A program made the translations under genes and the position numbers. This document shows, piece after piece, positions 18,763 to 28,677 of a stretch of DNA of 64,000 bases (the first letter of the stretch is position 1; every line of letters starts with the position of its first letter). This DNA is from Paenibacillus tundrae. Lineage in GTDB: Bacteria > Bacillota > Bacilli > Paenibacillales > Paenibacillaceae. The notes below the pieces were generated by a model, which saw only the letters and a list, made by a program, of their open reading frames with translations, was not told where the DNA came from and made no database searches. The DNA lies in assembly GCF_030812775.1 (NCBI RefSeq), contig NZ_JAUSTI010000008.1, positions 124,001-188,000 on the forward strand, written 5' to 3'.

Positions 18763-19618
18763 ACTGTTGAACTGCCAAGCCTTCTAGCGGCACTAAAGTG
18801 TACTCATAATCTTCATAAGACTTCGGTTCCATGACATCTGGCTTTAGTCCAATTTGCAACGAACGATGTACTTTAGCTGATGAATACTGTCCCATTTTGG
18901 AGTTATGTTCCCACCAATATAGTTGATGAACCTCCATACTTCCATCTGGACGAGCAGACGAAGTATCATTCTCAAATAGCGTTCTTAATGATTCACGAAT
19001 TTTCTCGGCATCCTCATATGTAAAACCTGTTTTCTCCGCAAGTTGTGTGTTGATACTACCGTAAAATACATACACTCCAAAATCTACACGGTGCTTCATA
19101 CCCATCGTATCCGATCCTTTTTTATCCGGGTCTTTCGCCGTCGTGACCGAGTTGACACTCTTGGTAATCTGCATACTCGTTATATCAATCCGATCCAGGC
19201 TGACAGCGGTATGAATAGAGACTGGACCACGAATACCAACGGATACGTCGGTTCCACTAAAAGCAAATACTTGCCCAAAGCTTCGCACATCAATCCATGA
19301 CTGACAAGCAGCATCAGCGTATAGTTCTTTGTTTGCTTTTTTACCTTTGGCGTGTTCTTGTACACTCTCATTGGCATCTACACGATCTTTAATAGAGCGG
19401 TAACCATCTGTACGCTTCTCATCCGATTGCACCAGGATAGACTCCCCCATATCCAATAACCGATTGCGAATCTTGCGCTTAATGCACACATCAGAGATTT
19501 CACCCAAACCATCATAGTTCTGACGAGGACGATTTCCATTCAGCGGATCACCATTCGGGTTCGCATTGCGAACGGACAATACAACAGCAAAATCAATTTT
19601 GCGATCAAGTGTACTCAT
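18749..19618 (-). CDS. cas7: Cascade backbone protein Cas7 (Csd2, type I-C)
   Basis: This 289-residue RAMP-fold subunit polymerises along the crRNA spacer in the I-C effector. It begins STLDRKIDFAVVLSVRNANPNGDPLNGNRPRQNYDGLGEISDVCIKRKIRNR, the signature of Csd2 proteins. It then shows DVRSFGQVFAFSG, VSIHTAVSLDRI and MGMKHRVDFGVYVFYGSI. Its ATG directly follows the cas8c stop. Length and motifs are normal. Confidence 0.97.
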   Translation of the reverse strand: MSTLDRKIDFAVVLSVRNANPNGDPLNGNRPRQNYDGLGEISDVCIKRKIRNRLLDMGESILVQSDEKRTDGYRSIKDRVDANESVQEHAKGKKANKELYADAACQSWIDVRSFGQVFAFSGTDVSVGIRGPVSIHTAVSLDRIDITSMQITKSVNSVTTAKDPDKKGSDTMGMKHRVDFGVYVFYGSINTQLAEKTGFTYEDAEKIRESLRTLFENDTSSARPDGSMEVHQLYWWEHNSKMGQYSSAKVHRSLQIGLKPDVMEPKSYEDYEYTLVPLEGLAVQQYEGL

Positions 19619-21550
19619 TTAGTTATCCCCTTGTTCATTCAATTGGTTTTCATCGTTATCTTCGAGAGCAGCCACGGCAGTATCTTTCTCTTTTTTACTC
19701 GTGTACAAATCATTACGCTGGCTGTAAAATCCGAGTAAGTACAGACCAGTAAGCGGTTTGTCTGTATAATCTTCGATCTGAAGCTTAGCACCTACTTCAT
19801 CCAGTAACGAATTATAATATCTTGCGCCAGTTCCCATTCGGGCCTGATACGGTTGAAGGTTGGATTGTATAATACTCCACGTTCTACCAGGGCGTTGTGC
19901 AAAAGCGTTCATATAACGAATCGCATTCGTTGCCCTTTTTTCTTCCTTGCCTAACGCACTTCGTTCCAATACATCTGCGATAGCCAGCATTCTTCCAAAT
20001 AAATAACTTCGATCTGTTGCTTCGAGATTAAGCGCCACACCGTATCCCTCCTCTTTGTTCACCAATGCACATGTGATGCTAAGTGTTTTCTCCCACTCCC
20101 ACGGTTCCATACCTACAGGGTTCGAAGCACGATGTATTACACTGCGGACGATATCCAATGGAATAGGTTGTTGATCAATGATACATGGTAGCATCCGCTC
20201 CATAAGCCCTTTCACGATCTTATCACTGACTCGCTGACCATAGGCAGCAAACGCAATATCTTTTGTTGCTGGCGCTCCGATAAACGAGATAAACTTATCA
20301 TTTTTATTTTTCCGATAGCGATGTAGCCAATAACAGCTTTCGTGCCAAGCTGCAATTCGATCCAAATACGCATTCTGATCTAAATTCCGATAATACATAA
20401 TGGACATCCTGCCCGGAGTAGCCGCATCCAGTGTCATGATGGTTACTTCGTGCAACGATTTATAATCTCCGTCGTAACGATAACCTTGAATTGCCTTTCG
20501 AATCTTTAAAGCAAACTCTTTATGCGTACTGTCACCATTAGTGAACGAATCTTCCTCATCATCGCCCCATAAACTGAATGTATCTTCTTGAGGTTCTGGC
20601 ATATTAAGATTCGTACTTGCCCACACCAGAAAAACTTTGCCGTCAATTGTTGTTCCTTGTTTATCGATTAACCACTTGAGTGCATTATGGCCTTTCTGAG
20701 AAACCTCATAACTAACCACAGCCGCTTCACGGCTATTACGAAATCGCCCTCGATAGGTAAATCCACTGGAGTCATTGGCCGAGATCAGCTTGGATTTATC
20801 TCCAGAGTGACGTATGCGCGACGCATGTTTATCTGCAACTGGCAGATAATCCCCCGTAACAAAACAAATATCTTTATCTTGCAAACTCATCTCATAAAAT
20901 TGAATAAAAGATTGCTGCACGGACGTATCTCGCCACAATCTGGATTCTGGTTCACCGGGAATGTTCACTGCAAATCGGACAAACGCCCCGCTCTGATCGG
21001 ATGCAATGACATTAAAAATGTCAGGCTTCCTACTCTCCTGATCCACCGATCCAGCTGCCCACTTCTCTAGTAACTTTCCACGGTTATCCTGATGGAGCAC
21101 ACCTCTATCTATTAAATCAGCGATTAGCGTACCACTGCTCACATAATTCAACACGCTTTGCACCTTGGGATGGCTGAAGGGCGAATCGCACCATGCTTTA
21201 AGCTGAGCTAAATAATCCTGATAAGGGGTTCCTTTAACTTCACCGCAGTATGATGTATAGTCCCCTGCAACGTACATTAACTTATCAAAAAGCGGATATG
21301 GCACCGGCGCACTTGTTCGACTCGCGGCAGCCTCGGTACAAGGAATAATGGTACTCCCATCGTTTTTATCTACCACATCCGCTTTAACGATATTCCCATC
21401 TCCATCCAGATGTATTTCAATATGTGCAGTCTGAGTCGTATGAGATATAGGGATCAAAGCGTACTCTTTACCATTTTTCTTCATTTCAAACTGTCCGACA
21501 ACCTTGGAATGGTCATCATAGGTTTTACTTAAATTGGCAAGCCAGTTCAT
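19619..21550 (-). CDS. cas8c: Cascade large subunit Cas8c (Csd1)
   Basis: This 643-residue large subunit of the I-C effector is responsible for PAM recognition and Cas3 recruitment. In I-C systems an internal start often also yields a small Cas11-like subunit from the C-terminal part. Diagnostic stretches are [36 protein letters not shown]-type [36 protein letters not shown] and [43 protein letters not shown] (given here as separate family landmarks). It overlaps the cas5 stop by 4 bases. The end is acidic and low in complexity. Confidence 0.95.
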   Translation of the reverse strand: MNWLANLSKTYDDHSKVVGQFEMKKNGKEYALIPISHTTQTAHIEIHLDGDGNIVKADVVDKNDGSTIIPCTEAAASRTSAPVPYPLFDKLMYVAGDYTSYCGEVKGTPYQDYLAQLKAWCDSPFSHPKVQSVLNYVSSGTLIADLIDRGVLHQDNRGKLLEKWAAGSVDQESRKPDIFNVIASDQSGAFVRFAVNIPGEPESRLWRDTSVQQSFIQFYEMSLQDKDICFVTGDYLPVADKHASRIRHSGDKSKLISANDSSGFTYRGRFRNSREAAVVSYEVSQKGHNALKWLIDKQGTTIDGKVFLVWASTNLNMPEPQEDTFSLWGDDEEDSFTNGDSTHKEFALKIRKAIQGYRYDGDYKSLHEVTIMTLDAATPGRMSIMYYRNLDQNAYLDRIAAWHESCYWLHRYRKNKNDKFISFIGAPATKDIAFAAYGQRVSDKIVKGLMERMLPCIIDQQPIPLDIVRSVIHRASNPVGMEPWEWEKTLSITCALVNKEEGYGVALNLEATDRSYLFGRMLAIADVLERSALGKEEKRATNAIRYMNAFAQRPGRTWSIIQSNLQPYQARMGTGARYYNSLLDEVGAKLQIEDYTDKPLTGLYLLGFYSQRNDLYTSKKEKDTAVAALEDNDENQLNEQGDN

Positions 21551-22269
21551 TCACTCACCTCTTTTCCAAACCATTCGGAATGTAGGTCATCGACCGACTG
21601 CATATTGGAGGTATTGAACACTTTCGTTGAACCCTCCCCAATTTTGCGAACTAACGTACATTCATCTGGACGATCGAATTGTATAATGCCATACTTCATT
21701 TTTGCTTTCCACAGGCGCACTTCACGCTCGTTACTTCCTGTCTCGTCAGGGTAACTGATCCCATGCAGCATCGTGCCAAAGTCGAGTTCCCCGATACGGT
21801 CGTAAAACCCCTCTTCTTCCCCAAACTTACATGGCTCCACATATGCTTGGCATTCACGTGTACCTAGAAAAATATCTCTTCTTCCTCCGACCTGAACGGC
21901 TCGTTTGGCTATATTGTGATGTTTATGTTCGTTCTGATCATGAAGCAGGTCTTCACGATGAGGATTAAATTCAAAATGAGCTCTCACCTGATAACGAACA
22001 TCTCTTAGATACGTATAATAGGCCAGCGTATTACCACCGCTGTATTCAATTGGACGCATTCCTTTGGACTCGGTCTGGATTGGATTCATGACACGTACTT
22101 CGTCCACAATCCAAATTAAGGTGGGTTTCCAGTAAACTGATTCCACAATGCCTTTAAGTGCTTGATATGTAGGGATTTGATATGAAAACTTCTCTCCCCC
22201 AAGCTTGGTAAGCGGGTCTGTGAACAACGCATATTTACCGGATACTTCAAATTCGATTTGATTCCTCAT
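21547..22269 (-). CDS. cas5: crRNA-processing endoribonuclease Cas5c/Cas5d (type I-C)
   Basis: This 240-residue RAMP protein replaces Cas6 in I-C systems. It cuts each repeat at the 3' base of the hairpin and stays on the 5' handle. Landmarks are the N-terminal [24 protein letters not shown], the region [12 protein letters not shown] that aligns with the Lys-His catalytic pair of Cas5d, and [17 protein letters not shown]. It starts 77 bases after the cas3 stop and overlaps cas8c by 4 bases. The altered repeats of array 2 would lack its usual cleavage and handle sequence. Confidence 0.95.
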   Translation of the reverse strand: MRNQIEFEVSGKYALFTDPLTKLGGEKFSYQIPTYQALKGIVESVYWKPTLIWIVDEVRVMNPIQTESKGMRPIEYSGGNTLAYYTYLRDVRYQVRAHFEFNPHREDLLHDQNEHKHHNIAKRAVQVGGRRDIFLGTRECQAYVEPCKFGEEEGFYDRIGELDFGTMLHGISYPDETGSNEREVRLWKAKMKYGIIQFDRPDECTLVRKIGEGSTKVFNTSNMQSVDDLHSEWFGKEVSE

Positions 22270-22295
22270 GGTTCAACTCCTTTCTATGCTATATA

Positions 22296-22327
22296 GCAGG
22301 GAGATCATGTGTCATGAATCTCCCTGC
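22296..22327 (-). other. Perfect hairpin in the cas3-cas5 gap
   Basis: GCAGGGAGAT and ATCTCCCTGC form a 10-bp perfect stem around a 12-base loop in the only sizeable gap of the cas operon. No T-run follows on the minus strand, so it is not a standard terminator. It may be an mRNA processing or stability element separating cas3 from the Cascade genes. Confidence 0.6.
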
Positions 22328-22346
22328 CACATGTTGAGTTTACTTC

Positions 22347-24815
22347 TCAAAACATAGCCATGTCCCAAGTACCCTCACCCTTAGGTTCCACACCGAAATG
22401 TTCAGAATACGCTGGTTCGCGTAGAGCAAGGACATGGCCGTGCAGCAAGGGTATAACATCCCCATTTTTCTCTAATTGTCGGAGTTCCTGATCATAGATG
22501 TTCACCGTATATTGTTGAGCTTCCCGTAAAAATTCTCCTAATTCATTCGGCTCCAACGCACCATTTAAATCTAAGATTAGCCTCTTCCCTTTTGCTCCAT
22601 AAGGTACAAGAACCGCTGTAGCCCTATTAGATATGGCCTCGAAATACTTCTCCGCTGTAGCTATTGCATAATGGTTCAGTACCTCTGGTTGCTTGGCATG
22701 TCTGTTCTTATATGCATCCACGTAATACCTATTACGATCAATCAAATCAAACAAGTTTTTCTGTTCAAGTTGCTTAATTGGGTAGTGCATCTTTTCCTCA
22801 ATATGATGAAAATAATATTTAAAATAACAGGCGATAGCTTCGCTAGATAATAGGTCATTTCCCAATGACGCTGGATTGACCCTAAATTCCTGAAGGACTC
22901 GTTCTGTTTTATCCGCACCAATTTTTATTTCAGGCAAGTGGGTTAACACTTCATCCGATGCTCGAACAATATACACATTACGTATCTCATCTTTGCCATG
23001 ACGATTACAACGTCCAGCGGCCTGTGCAATAGAGTCAAGTCCAGCCAATGACCGTATAACACATTCAAAGCTAATATTAACGCCTGCTTCAATGAGCTGT
23101 GTGCTCACACAGATGATTCGTTCGCCTTTTTCCAGTCTTTGAATCAAGCCATCTTGTTCTTCATTCCCTGCAAAAACGTCCTTCCGATGTGCAGGACACA
23201 TATTGGTACTCAAATGTACGATTTGAACATCTTCGTCATGCAGCCACTGCACTTCATTTAATGTTTCGAATAACTTCCGAACGGCCGTTTTGGTATTTAA
23301 AATCACCAATACACTGTTCACTTCCCGCATCTGTTCCTGTACAAAACAAGATAACTCATCCGCTCCCCAGCCTGCTTGCGCTTCCTGAGTAAGATCATGT
23401 AATTCAACACGTTTGAAACTGCGTCCCACATGTTCTAAATCTTGAATTATCTCAGGTTCATTCGAGAAGTGAAGCTTATGTTTTACAAAATCTAGCCCTG
23501 GTTGAGTCGCTGTACAGAGCAATAAGCTTGAACGTCCAATCACATTCAGAAAGTTAAGTGCCGCATTGAAAAGGGAGATACAATTCACAGGAACAGACTG
23601 CACTTCATCAAACACGATAACGGCATTAGAGAGCTGATGCAGCCTCCTTACATTACGAGTCCCACTGGCATAAAACGTATTGAGAAACTGAATCATAGTT
23701 GTAAAAATAATTGGGCGATCCCAGTGATCTCGAGCCAATTTGAGATTTTTTTTGCGAACCTCATATTTTTCGCCGTCGTCATCCTCATGACGATCTTCAA
23801 ACTTGTCATCTACTACGTTGGAATGATGTTCAAGTATCATATCGTCATTTTGTAAAATACTACGAATTTCGGCAGCGTTCTGTTCTATTATGGTGGTGTA
23901 AGGAACGATATAAATAATGCGTTCTTTGTTATGTTCGATAGCGTGTTTCAGTGCGTAGCGCATACTGGCAAGGGTTTTGCCACCACCTGTTGGGATCGAA
24001 AGAGTGTATACGCCAGAAGGACGGAACGCGAATTCTTCGCACTGGCGTGACATTTCCCTTCGCAATTGATTAATTGGTGTGTTGGCAGAGTCTCCTTGTT
24101 CAAGCCCAGCCAAGTGCTGAGACAATAGTGTAAAGCTTGTTTGAAAAAAAAATCGGTGATCTATTGATTCTAGCGAGGTCTCATTTTCCTCGAAACGTCG
24201 TGTATTGGTTCGATCTGCGTCAATAAGACAACTAAACATGTATTTCATAAGTAATGATCCCGTAATGAGTGGAAGCTTGTGATCCTTAATGATCTGTATG
24301 TAGTGTTGTAGCTCTGAGGTAGCGAGTTCGAATAATGTATCTAAATGCTCAGGAGGGGTGTGCTTGTAAAACTCTTCTCTTGCTTGTTCGTATTGTTTTA
24401 ATTCCTTTGTTATGACACGCTCTATATAAGGAGAAGTTTGATCAGGAGAGATGTAATCTCTCAAACCTTGATGATGTGAGATAATACAGTTGGCAACCCA
24501 TTCGGCTGTACATTTAGCTTGTGGTGTTGCCCCACTAAAATGGTAACGCTCATGGATCAGCTTGCCTCCAGCGGTAGAATGATCTACAGACCCTCTTCTT
24601 GGAGGTTTGTCGGGATTTGCTACGGCTTCTTGAATGTAACTTAGGAACTCATCAGTGTATTTGCCCATATCATGTAAAAGACCTGTTATCCCAGCTAAAG
24701 TTTTGATGCCAATCTTCTCTCCAGCTCGCTCTGCTCCCTGCTGTACCTCGTTTAAATGATCTTGTACAGTCTGGATCTCGTTGTCTTTTTGACGGATATG
24801 CGCAATGTAGCTCAT
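22347..24815 (-). CDS. cas3: CRISPR-associated helicase-nuclease Cas3
   Basis: This 822-residue protein unwinds and degrades target DNA after Cascade binding. The N-terminal HD nuclease shows GLLHDMGKYTDEF, DHSTAGG and IISHHQGLRDY. The SF2 helicase has Walker A PTGGGKTLAS near residue 277, the DEAH-type box VIVFDEVQ, motif III LLLCTATQPG and motif VI QAAGRCNRHG. All catalytic motifs appear intact. It is first in the cas operon, with ATG after GGTGGTGA. The 334 bases upstream hold its promoter (not resolved by eye) and the terminator of array 2. Confidence 0.97.
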   Translation of the reverse strand: MSYIAHIRQKDNEIQTVQDHLNEVQQGAERAGEKIGIKTLAGITGLLHDMGKYTDEFLSYIQEAVANPDKPPRRGSVDHSTAGGKLIHERYHFSGATPQAKCTAEWVANCIISHHQGLRDYISPDQTSPYIERVITKELKQYEQAREEFYKHTPPEHLDTLFELATSELQHYIQIIKDHKLPLITGSLLMKYMFSCLIDADRTNTRRFEENETSLESIDHRFFFQTSFTLLSQHLAGLEQGDSANTPINQLRREMSRQCEEFAFRPSGVYTLSIPTGGGKTLASMRYALKHAIEHNKERIIYIVPYTTIIEQNAAEIRSILQNDDMILEHHSNVVDDKFEDRHEDDDGEKYEVRKKNLKLARDHWDRPIIFTTMIQFLNTFYASGTRNVRRLHQLSNAVIVFDEVQSVPVNCISLFNAALNFLNVIGRSSLLLCTATQPGLDFVKHKLHFSNEPEIIQDLEHVGRSFKRVELHDLTQEAQAGWGADELSCFVQEQMREVNSVLVILNTKTAVRKLFETLNEVQWLHDEDVQIVHLSTNMCPAHRKDVFAGNEEQDGLIQRLEKGERIICVSTQLIEAGVNISFECVIRSLAGLDSIAQAAGRCNRHGKDEIRNVYIVRASDEVLTHLPEIKIGADKTERVLQEFRVNPASLGNDLLSSEAIACYFKYYFHHIEEKMHYPIKQLEQKNLFDLIDRNRYYVDAYKNRHAKQPEVLNHYAIATAEKYFEAISNRATAVLVPYGAKGKRLILDLNGALEPNELGEFLREAQQYTVNIYDQELRQLEKNGDVIPLLHGHVLALREPAYSEHFGVEPKGEGTWDMAMF

Positions 24816-24995
24816 GAATGCTCACCACCATTATTTTTCAAGACCTTTCTCCCAAGTAAATAGGTAAAAAGACTTGTATAGTAATTTTCGACATTCACAT
24901 ACATTTCCCTTCTAAGAATTGTACTTTTATAGAATATTATGTAATTTGGTGTTAGGTTCAGTCGGTTTAACTGTTTTCTTTCCTTTCTTGGATAC

Positions 24996-25030
24996 AAAAA
25001 AGCATACCTCATCTAATTGAGATATGTCTT
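24996..25030 (-). terminator. Terminator of CRISPR array 2 upstream of cas3
   Basis: On the minus strand, CATATCTCA and TGAGGTATG (one mismatch) enclose ATTAGA and are followed by CTTTTTT. It lies about 120 bases beyond the leader-distal repeat of array 2 and 180 bases before cas3, so it would insulate cas3 from pre-crRNA transcription. The flanking sequence (24816-25149) shows nothing else recognisable. Confidence 0.7.
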
Positions 25031-25149
25031 TTGTTTAGGCCAAAACTAGGACTCGTATCAAAGGTAGATTTCATGTCTTCGTTAATGTTTTTGCCGCACT
25101 CGTATAGATTGCGAAAATACTCTGATTCTTCTGGTGGTGATCATAAGGA

Positions 25150-26180
25150 ATTTCAATACAAGTACTCCATACGGAGTGCGACGTGTTGGTCTGTTAAATC
25201 CTATTAAATCCGTAGTGATTTCAATCCACGCACTCCATACGAAGTGCGACCCAGACGACGGTACGGTTAATGTGGCTGTATTGACATTTCAATCCACGCA
25301 CTCCATACGAAGTGCGACAAGATGGTTTATTAATCCGTCCTATCGTATCTCTGATTTCAATCCACGCACTCCATACGGAGTGCGACACCATTCATGTCTG
25401 TGGCGACAGACTTAAACAGAGATTTCAATCCACGCACTCCATACGGAGTGCGACCAATACTGAAACTATTCGACGGCAATACGAGGCTGTATTTCAATCC
25501 ACGCACTCCATACGGAGTGCGACTTAACAATTATATTGCTCCAATCCAGAGTCTATATATTTCAATCCACGCACTCCATACGGAGTGCGACCCAATAGAG
25601 ATGCCTTAATGTTAAATTGCGTTAAAATTTCAATCCACGCACTCCATACGGAGTGCGACGTGGGTATTGAATTTGTTGAACGTACCCAGTAAATTTCAAT
25701 CCACGCACTCCATACGGAGTGCGACGCCCTTGAGTTGTACCCAGACCACCTCACCGTAGGAATTTCAATCCACGCACTCCATACGGAGTGCGACATGCCG
25801 CTGCGATGGATGCTCAGGCAAAGGCTTTAATTTCAATCCACGCACTCCATACGGAGTGCGACTCAAGGCCTGTATTTTTACAGCAGAACAGATGGACCAT
25901 ACGGAGTGCGACCTAACAAGGTATCATACAGCACATTTATGAGACGGAATACGGAGTGCGACTCCATACGGAGTGCGACACCAGTTGTTTCGGTTATGGA
26001 TGATATGCCTAACCGAATACGGAGTGCGACTCCATACGGAGTGCGACCCAAGAAGGTCACGATACCTCCATTGTAGTGAATGGAATACGGAGTGCGACTC
26101 CATACGGAGTGCGACTCACAGCGTTCATCATCAACTGGCCGGATATGCTATACGGAGTGCGACTCCATACGGAGTGCGAC
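25150..26180 (-). CRISPR. Type I-C CRISPR array 2 with a mutated leader-proximal section (16 repeats, 15 spacers)
   Basis: Repeats 25150-25862 are eleven 33-bp copies of the array-1 repeat. The first (25150-25182) is a degenerate trailer copy; the two at 25218 and 25286 share one base change in the hairpin. The next repeat toward the leader is only 16 bp (25897-25912). It is followed by four 31-bp repeats (25949-25979, 26017-26047, 26085-26115, 26150-26180). In crRNA orientation these are GTCGCACTCCGTATGG plus AGTCGCACTCCGTAT, so the 3' half with GGATTGAAAT is gone. Spacers stay 34-37 bp. Transcription is on the minus strand from the leader at the right. Coordinates counted by hand. Confidence 0.97.
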
Positions 26181-26391
26181 AGCGGAAACATACGTAATAA
26201 GGATATATTATCACTACTTATCGCGTAATTCCGATATTTATAACAAGTATTTCGTCCATTATATAAAATAAAAGTAAATAAGTTCAATATCGATGTTGCC
26301 ATAAGGTCATGAAAATGATTCTTTCGACAACATTCGAAGTGCGAATGTCCCAGGGAAATCATGTGAGCTTGGGGTTCGCACCTGAATTCGT
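26181..26391 (-). promoter_or_regulatory. Leader of CRISPR array 2
   Basis: It begins at the repeat with AGCGGAAACATACGTAATAA, nearly identical to leader 3. It holds the ATAAGGTCAT block and the inverted repeat GTGCGAA (26339-26345) / TTCGCAC (26375-26381). Arms are slightly shorter than in leaders 1 and 3. Confidence 0.88.
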
Positions 26392-26707
26392 CCACTTAAC
26401 CATCCATGGTGCAAGTTGCTTCATCGTTTCTTGCTTAGTCGTCTAAAAATGATCCGTATACATCATTACATTTATTATATATTGCTTATATTTAATGAAC
26501 AAAAGCAGGCAATCATAATGATCAGCTGCATTGATTGTTTTGCAGATCTATAGCTTGGCATTAGTTTAACCTTATGCCCGACTGTCTGATCTCACTCCCC
26601 TCTAAAATCTATCTTTAATAAACTCAGGTGGTTTTTAACGCGAAACCAATTACGAGTGTTAGAAATTTCGTTGTTAACCTCTTGAACGCGAACGTATACC
26701 AATCAAT
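26392..26707. other. Intergenic region between leader 2 and the WG-repeat gene
   Basis: AT-rich, 316 bases. It should include the terminator of the WG-repeat gene, but no clear stem with a T-run was found. No gene was recognised on either strand. Confidence 0.4.
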
Positions 26708-28339
26708 TCAACCATCAAAACCTGAGCGGAATACTTCTTTGCCTTTTGCATTGAAAATAACATACTTACTTTTATTCCCTAGCGGTATACCACTGTACAT
26801 TCCGTCACCTAGATAGTTTACGAATTCATATTTTGGAAATATCCGTTTCCCCGTCTCAATATTGATTGCTGTGGTTATCGAGCCATCCTTCGCTTTTAAA
26901 GCATATTGAATCGTTGCGATCGGATCAATATCGTGATAATAGTCGGTACGATCGATATCAAGAATTTCGTATTTCACATCCATAACGACTTTCCCACGAC
27001 TATCCACGATCCCATAGTTCTTCTTCAGCTTTACCCGGTATAGCGGATTCTTTGTGGTCACTTTCTCAATCTGGTTATTCATGTAATTGCTTCGCTCGAA
27101 AAGTGGAACCATTTCATCGTATTTGGTAGGCAGAATGATTTCACCACGAGTTCCAATTAATCCATACTTACCATTCTTGCGAATGACGGCACTTCCCATT
27201 TGGAACAGGTTAGCCTCTTCGTACTGAGCGGATATTTTAATGTCTCCCTGCTTCGAAACATAGCCCCATTTTTGATTAAGTTTCACAGCAGCTAGGTCCT
27301 CTGAAAAAGCTTGAATATCTGTATACTTGGACTCGAATAGTAGCGTTTGATCTTTTTTATAAACTGTCCAACCGGCACTTGGATCTTTCATGTCTCTCAC
27401 AGCATAACTTCCATCTCCTGAGAGAATAACTTTTTGCTCATCTTGAGGTTCAACAATTATCTTTCCGGATACATCAACGACTCCTTCGCCACTTCCTTGG
27501 ATTTTCCATAGTCCATTCTGTGGTTCATCTAAACTGTGATATTGTTTATCTAAGGGGATAACCAAACCATCCTGTTGAACAATAGCACTGTACGCATCAC
27601 GGTGGAGCCCCCACTCTAATGTATTCCCTCTGAATTCAATTTTGTTACGGAATTCAGCAGGTACCACAAGTTGTCCCTTGTAATCCATACTCCCCCACTG
27701 TCCATTTATTTTTACGGGGAATACTCCTGATTTACGATAAGCTGTTCCATATTCCTTGTCTTCAATGTTAAACGCCGTAAGCAATTTTCCTTTGGTATTA
27801 ATGAGTGCCCACTTACCATTCTTTTTGACCAATGCTGCTTGATTGTAAAAGCTTGTTCCTGCCTCATATGTAGGAGAAATAACGAATTTCCCTTTGGTAT
27901 TTAGGTAGCCAATCTTCCCATTTTTCTTGGCGATCGCCAGCCCATTGTCAAACCCACCGATATATTCAATGCTTTTGTCCTGAAATATTACTTTGCCCTT
28001 ACTGTTAATTAACTGATTTCTATTTACGACTGCAACGCCCTGATAGAATGCATCTCTTGCTAATTGAAACTGTGGCTTAATGACAAACTTGCCCTGGTAA
28101 TTGATGAATCCCCACTTCCAGTTTTGACGAACGGGGATGAGGCCATTCTCTGCTCGGTCAGTGAACCACAGATGGCTCAACCCAACATGTTCCTGCGCTT
28201 TATCCCACTCATGATATATTGGCTCGTTCCCTGCTAGCGCGACCCTCGGCGATAACGAGATTGCCGCGATGAGCATCAAGATTGAAACGCCGAAAATCCC
28301 CATGTATTTTCGATACTTTACCCTTTTCTTCAATACCAT
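26708..28339 (-). CDS. Exported WG-repeat protein
   Basis: This protein of about 543 residues has an N-terminal membrane or signal segment (YMGIFGVSILMLIAAISL). At least eight WG (beta-propeller-like) repeats follow, e.g. KWGFINYQGKFVIKPQF, KIGYLNTKGKFVISPTYE, KWALINTKGKLL, QWGSMDYKGQLVVPAEF, KWGYVSKQGDIKISAQYEE and KYGLIGTRGEIILPTKYDE. The ATG at 28339 was chosen because AGGAGG lies just upstream, although the spacing of 3 is tight. WG repeats occur in surface and signalling proteins without a common enzymatic role. It lies just outside the CRISPR region and has no obvious functional tie to it. Confidence 0.85.
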   Translation of the reverse strand: MVLKKRVKYRKYMGIFGVSILMLIAAISLSPRVALAGNEPIYHEWDKAQEHVGLSHLWFTDRAENGLIPVRQNWKWGFINYQGKFVIKPQFQLARDAFYQGVAVVNRNQLINSKGKVIFQDKSIEYIGGFDNGLAIAKKNGKIGYLNTKGKFVISPTYEAGTSFYNQAALVKKNGKWALINTKGKLLTAFNIEDKEYGTAYRKSGVFPVKINGQWGSMDYKGQLVVPAEFRNKIEFRGNTLEWGLHRDAYSAIVQQDGLVIPLDKQYHSLDEPQNGLWKIQGSGEGVVDVSGKIIVEPQDEQKVILSGDGSYAVRDMKDPSAGWTVYKKDQTLLFESKYTDIQAFSEDLAAVKLNQKWGYVSKQGDIKISAQYEEANLFQMGSAVIRKNGKYGLIGTRGEIILPTKYDEMVPLFERSNYMNNQIEKVTTKNPLYRVKLKKNYGIVDSRGKVVMDVKYEILDIDRTDYYHDIDPIATIQYALKAKDGSITTAINIETGKRIFPKYEFVNYLGDGMYSGIPLGNKSKYVIFNAKGKEVFRSGFDG

Positions 28340-28677
28340 ACTCCTCCTCAATTTAAATCTAACGACTTACTCTTTCATTAAGACATAAGGAAAGACAACT
28401 ATCAATAGCTTAATGATCAAAAGGAATAGTTGCTAAGCTAACTCACTGTCCCAGGATTTCTCTGCTGTTAGTTGACAACATTGAATATACATGTGGTCAA
28501 TATTAATCACGATCCGATCTTCCCCCTCCACATACTGTGAGGACATTACCTTAATAATAATTAAAAATAACTATTCTAAGTACTATCTATAATGGCTTAC
28601 TTTCAAATTTCAAACTAAAAAAGGGGAGATTTCTAAAACTATCTATTGCTATAATACTTACAAAGGAGAGGATATAG
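28340..28677. other. Divergent intergenic region with start of the AT-rich block
   Basis: These 338 bases lie between the minus-strand WG-repeat gene and the plus-strand PLD gene. A TTGAC...GTCAA inverted pair occurs at 28472-28500, with TTGACA resembling a -35 box, but no matching -10 box is at the right distance. A good AAAGGAGAGG site precedes the PLD gene. Confidence 0.4.

Noticed and set aside
24812..25012. 66-codon minus-strand frame overlapping the cas3 start by 4 bases
   Set aside because: It is Lys/Tyr-rich with no good ribosome binding site and runs through the promoter region and the array 2 terminator. More likely a chance AT-rich frame than a leader peptide, although the ATGA overlap is noted.
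25897..26180. A separate CRISPR type with its own 31-bp repeat
   Set aside because: The 31-bp repeat consists entirely of pieces of the neighbouring 33-bp repeat and continues the same spacer rhythm and leader, so it is a mutant section of array 2.
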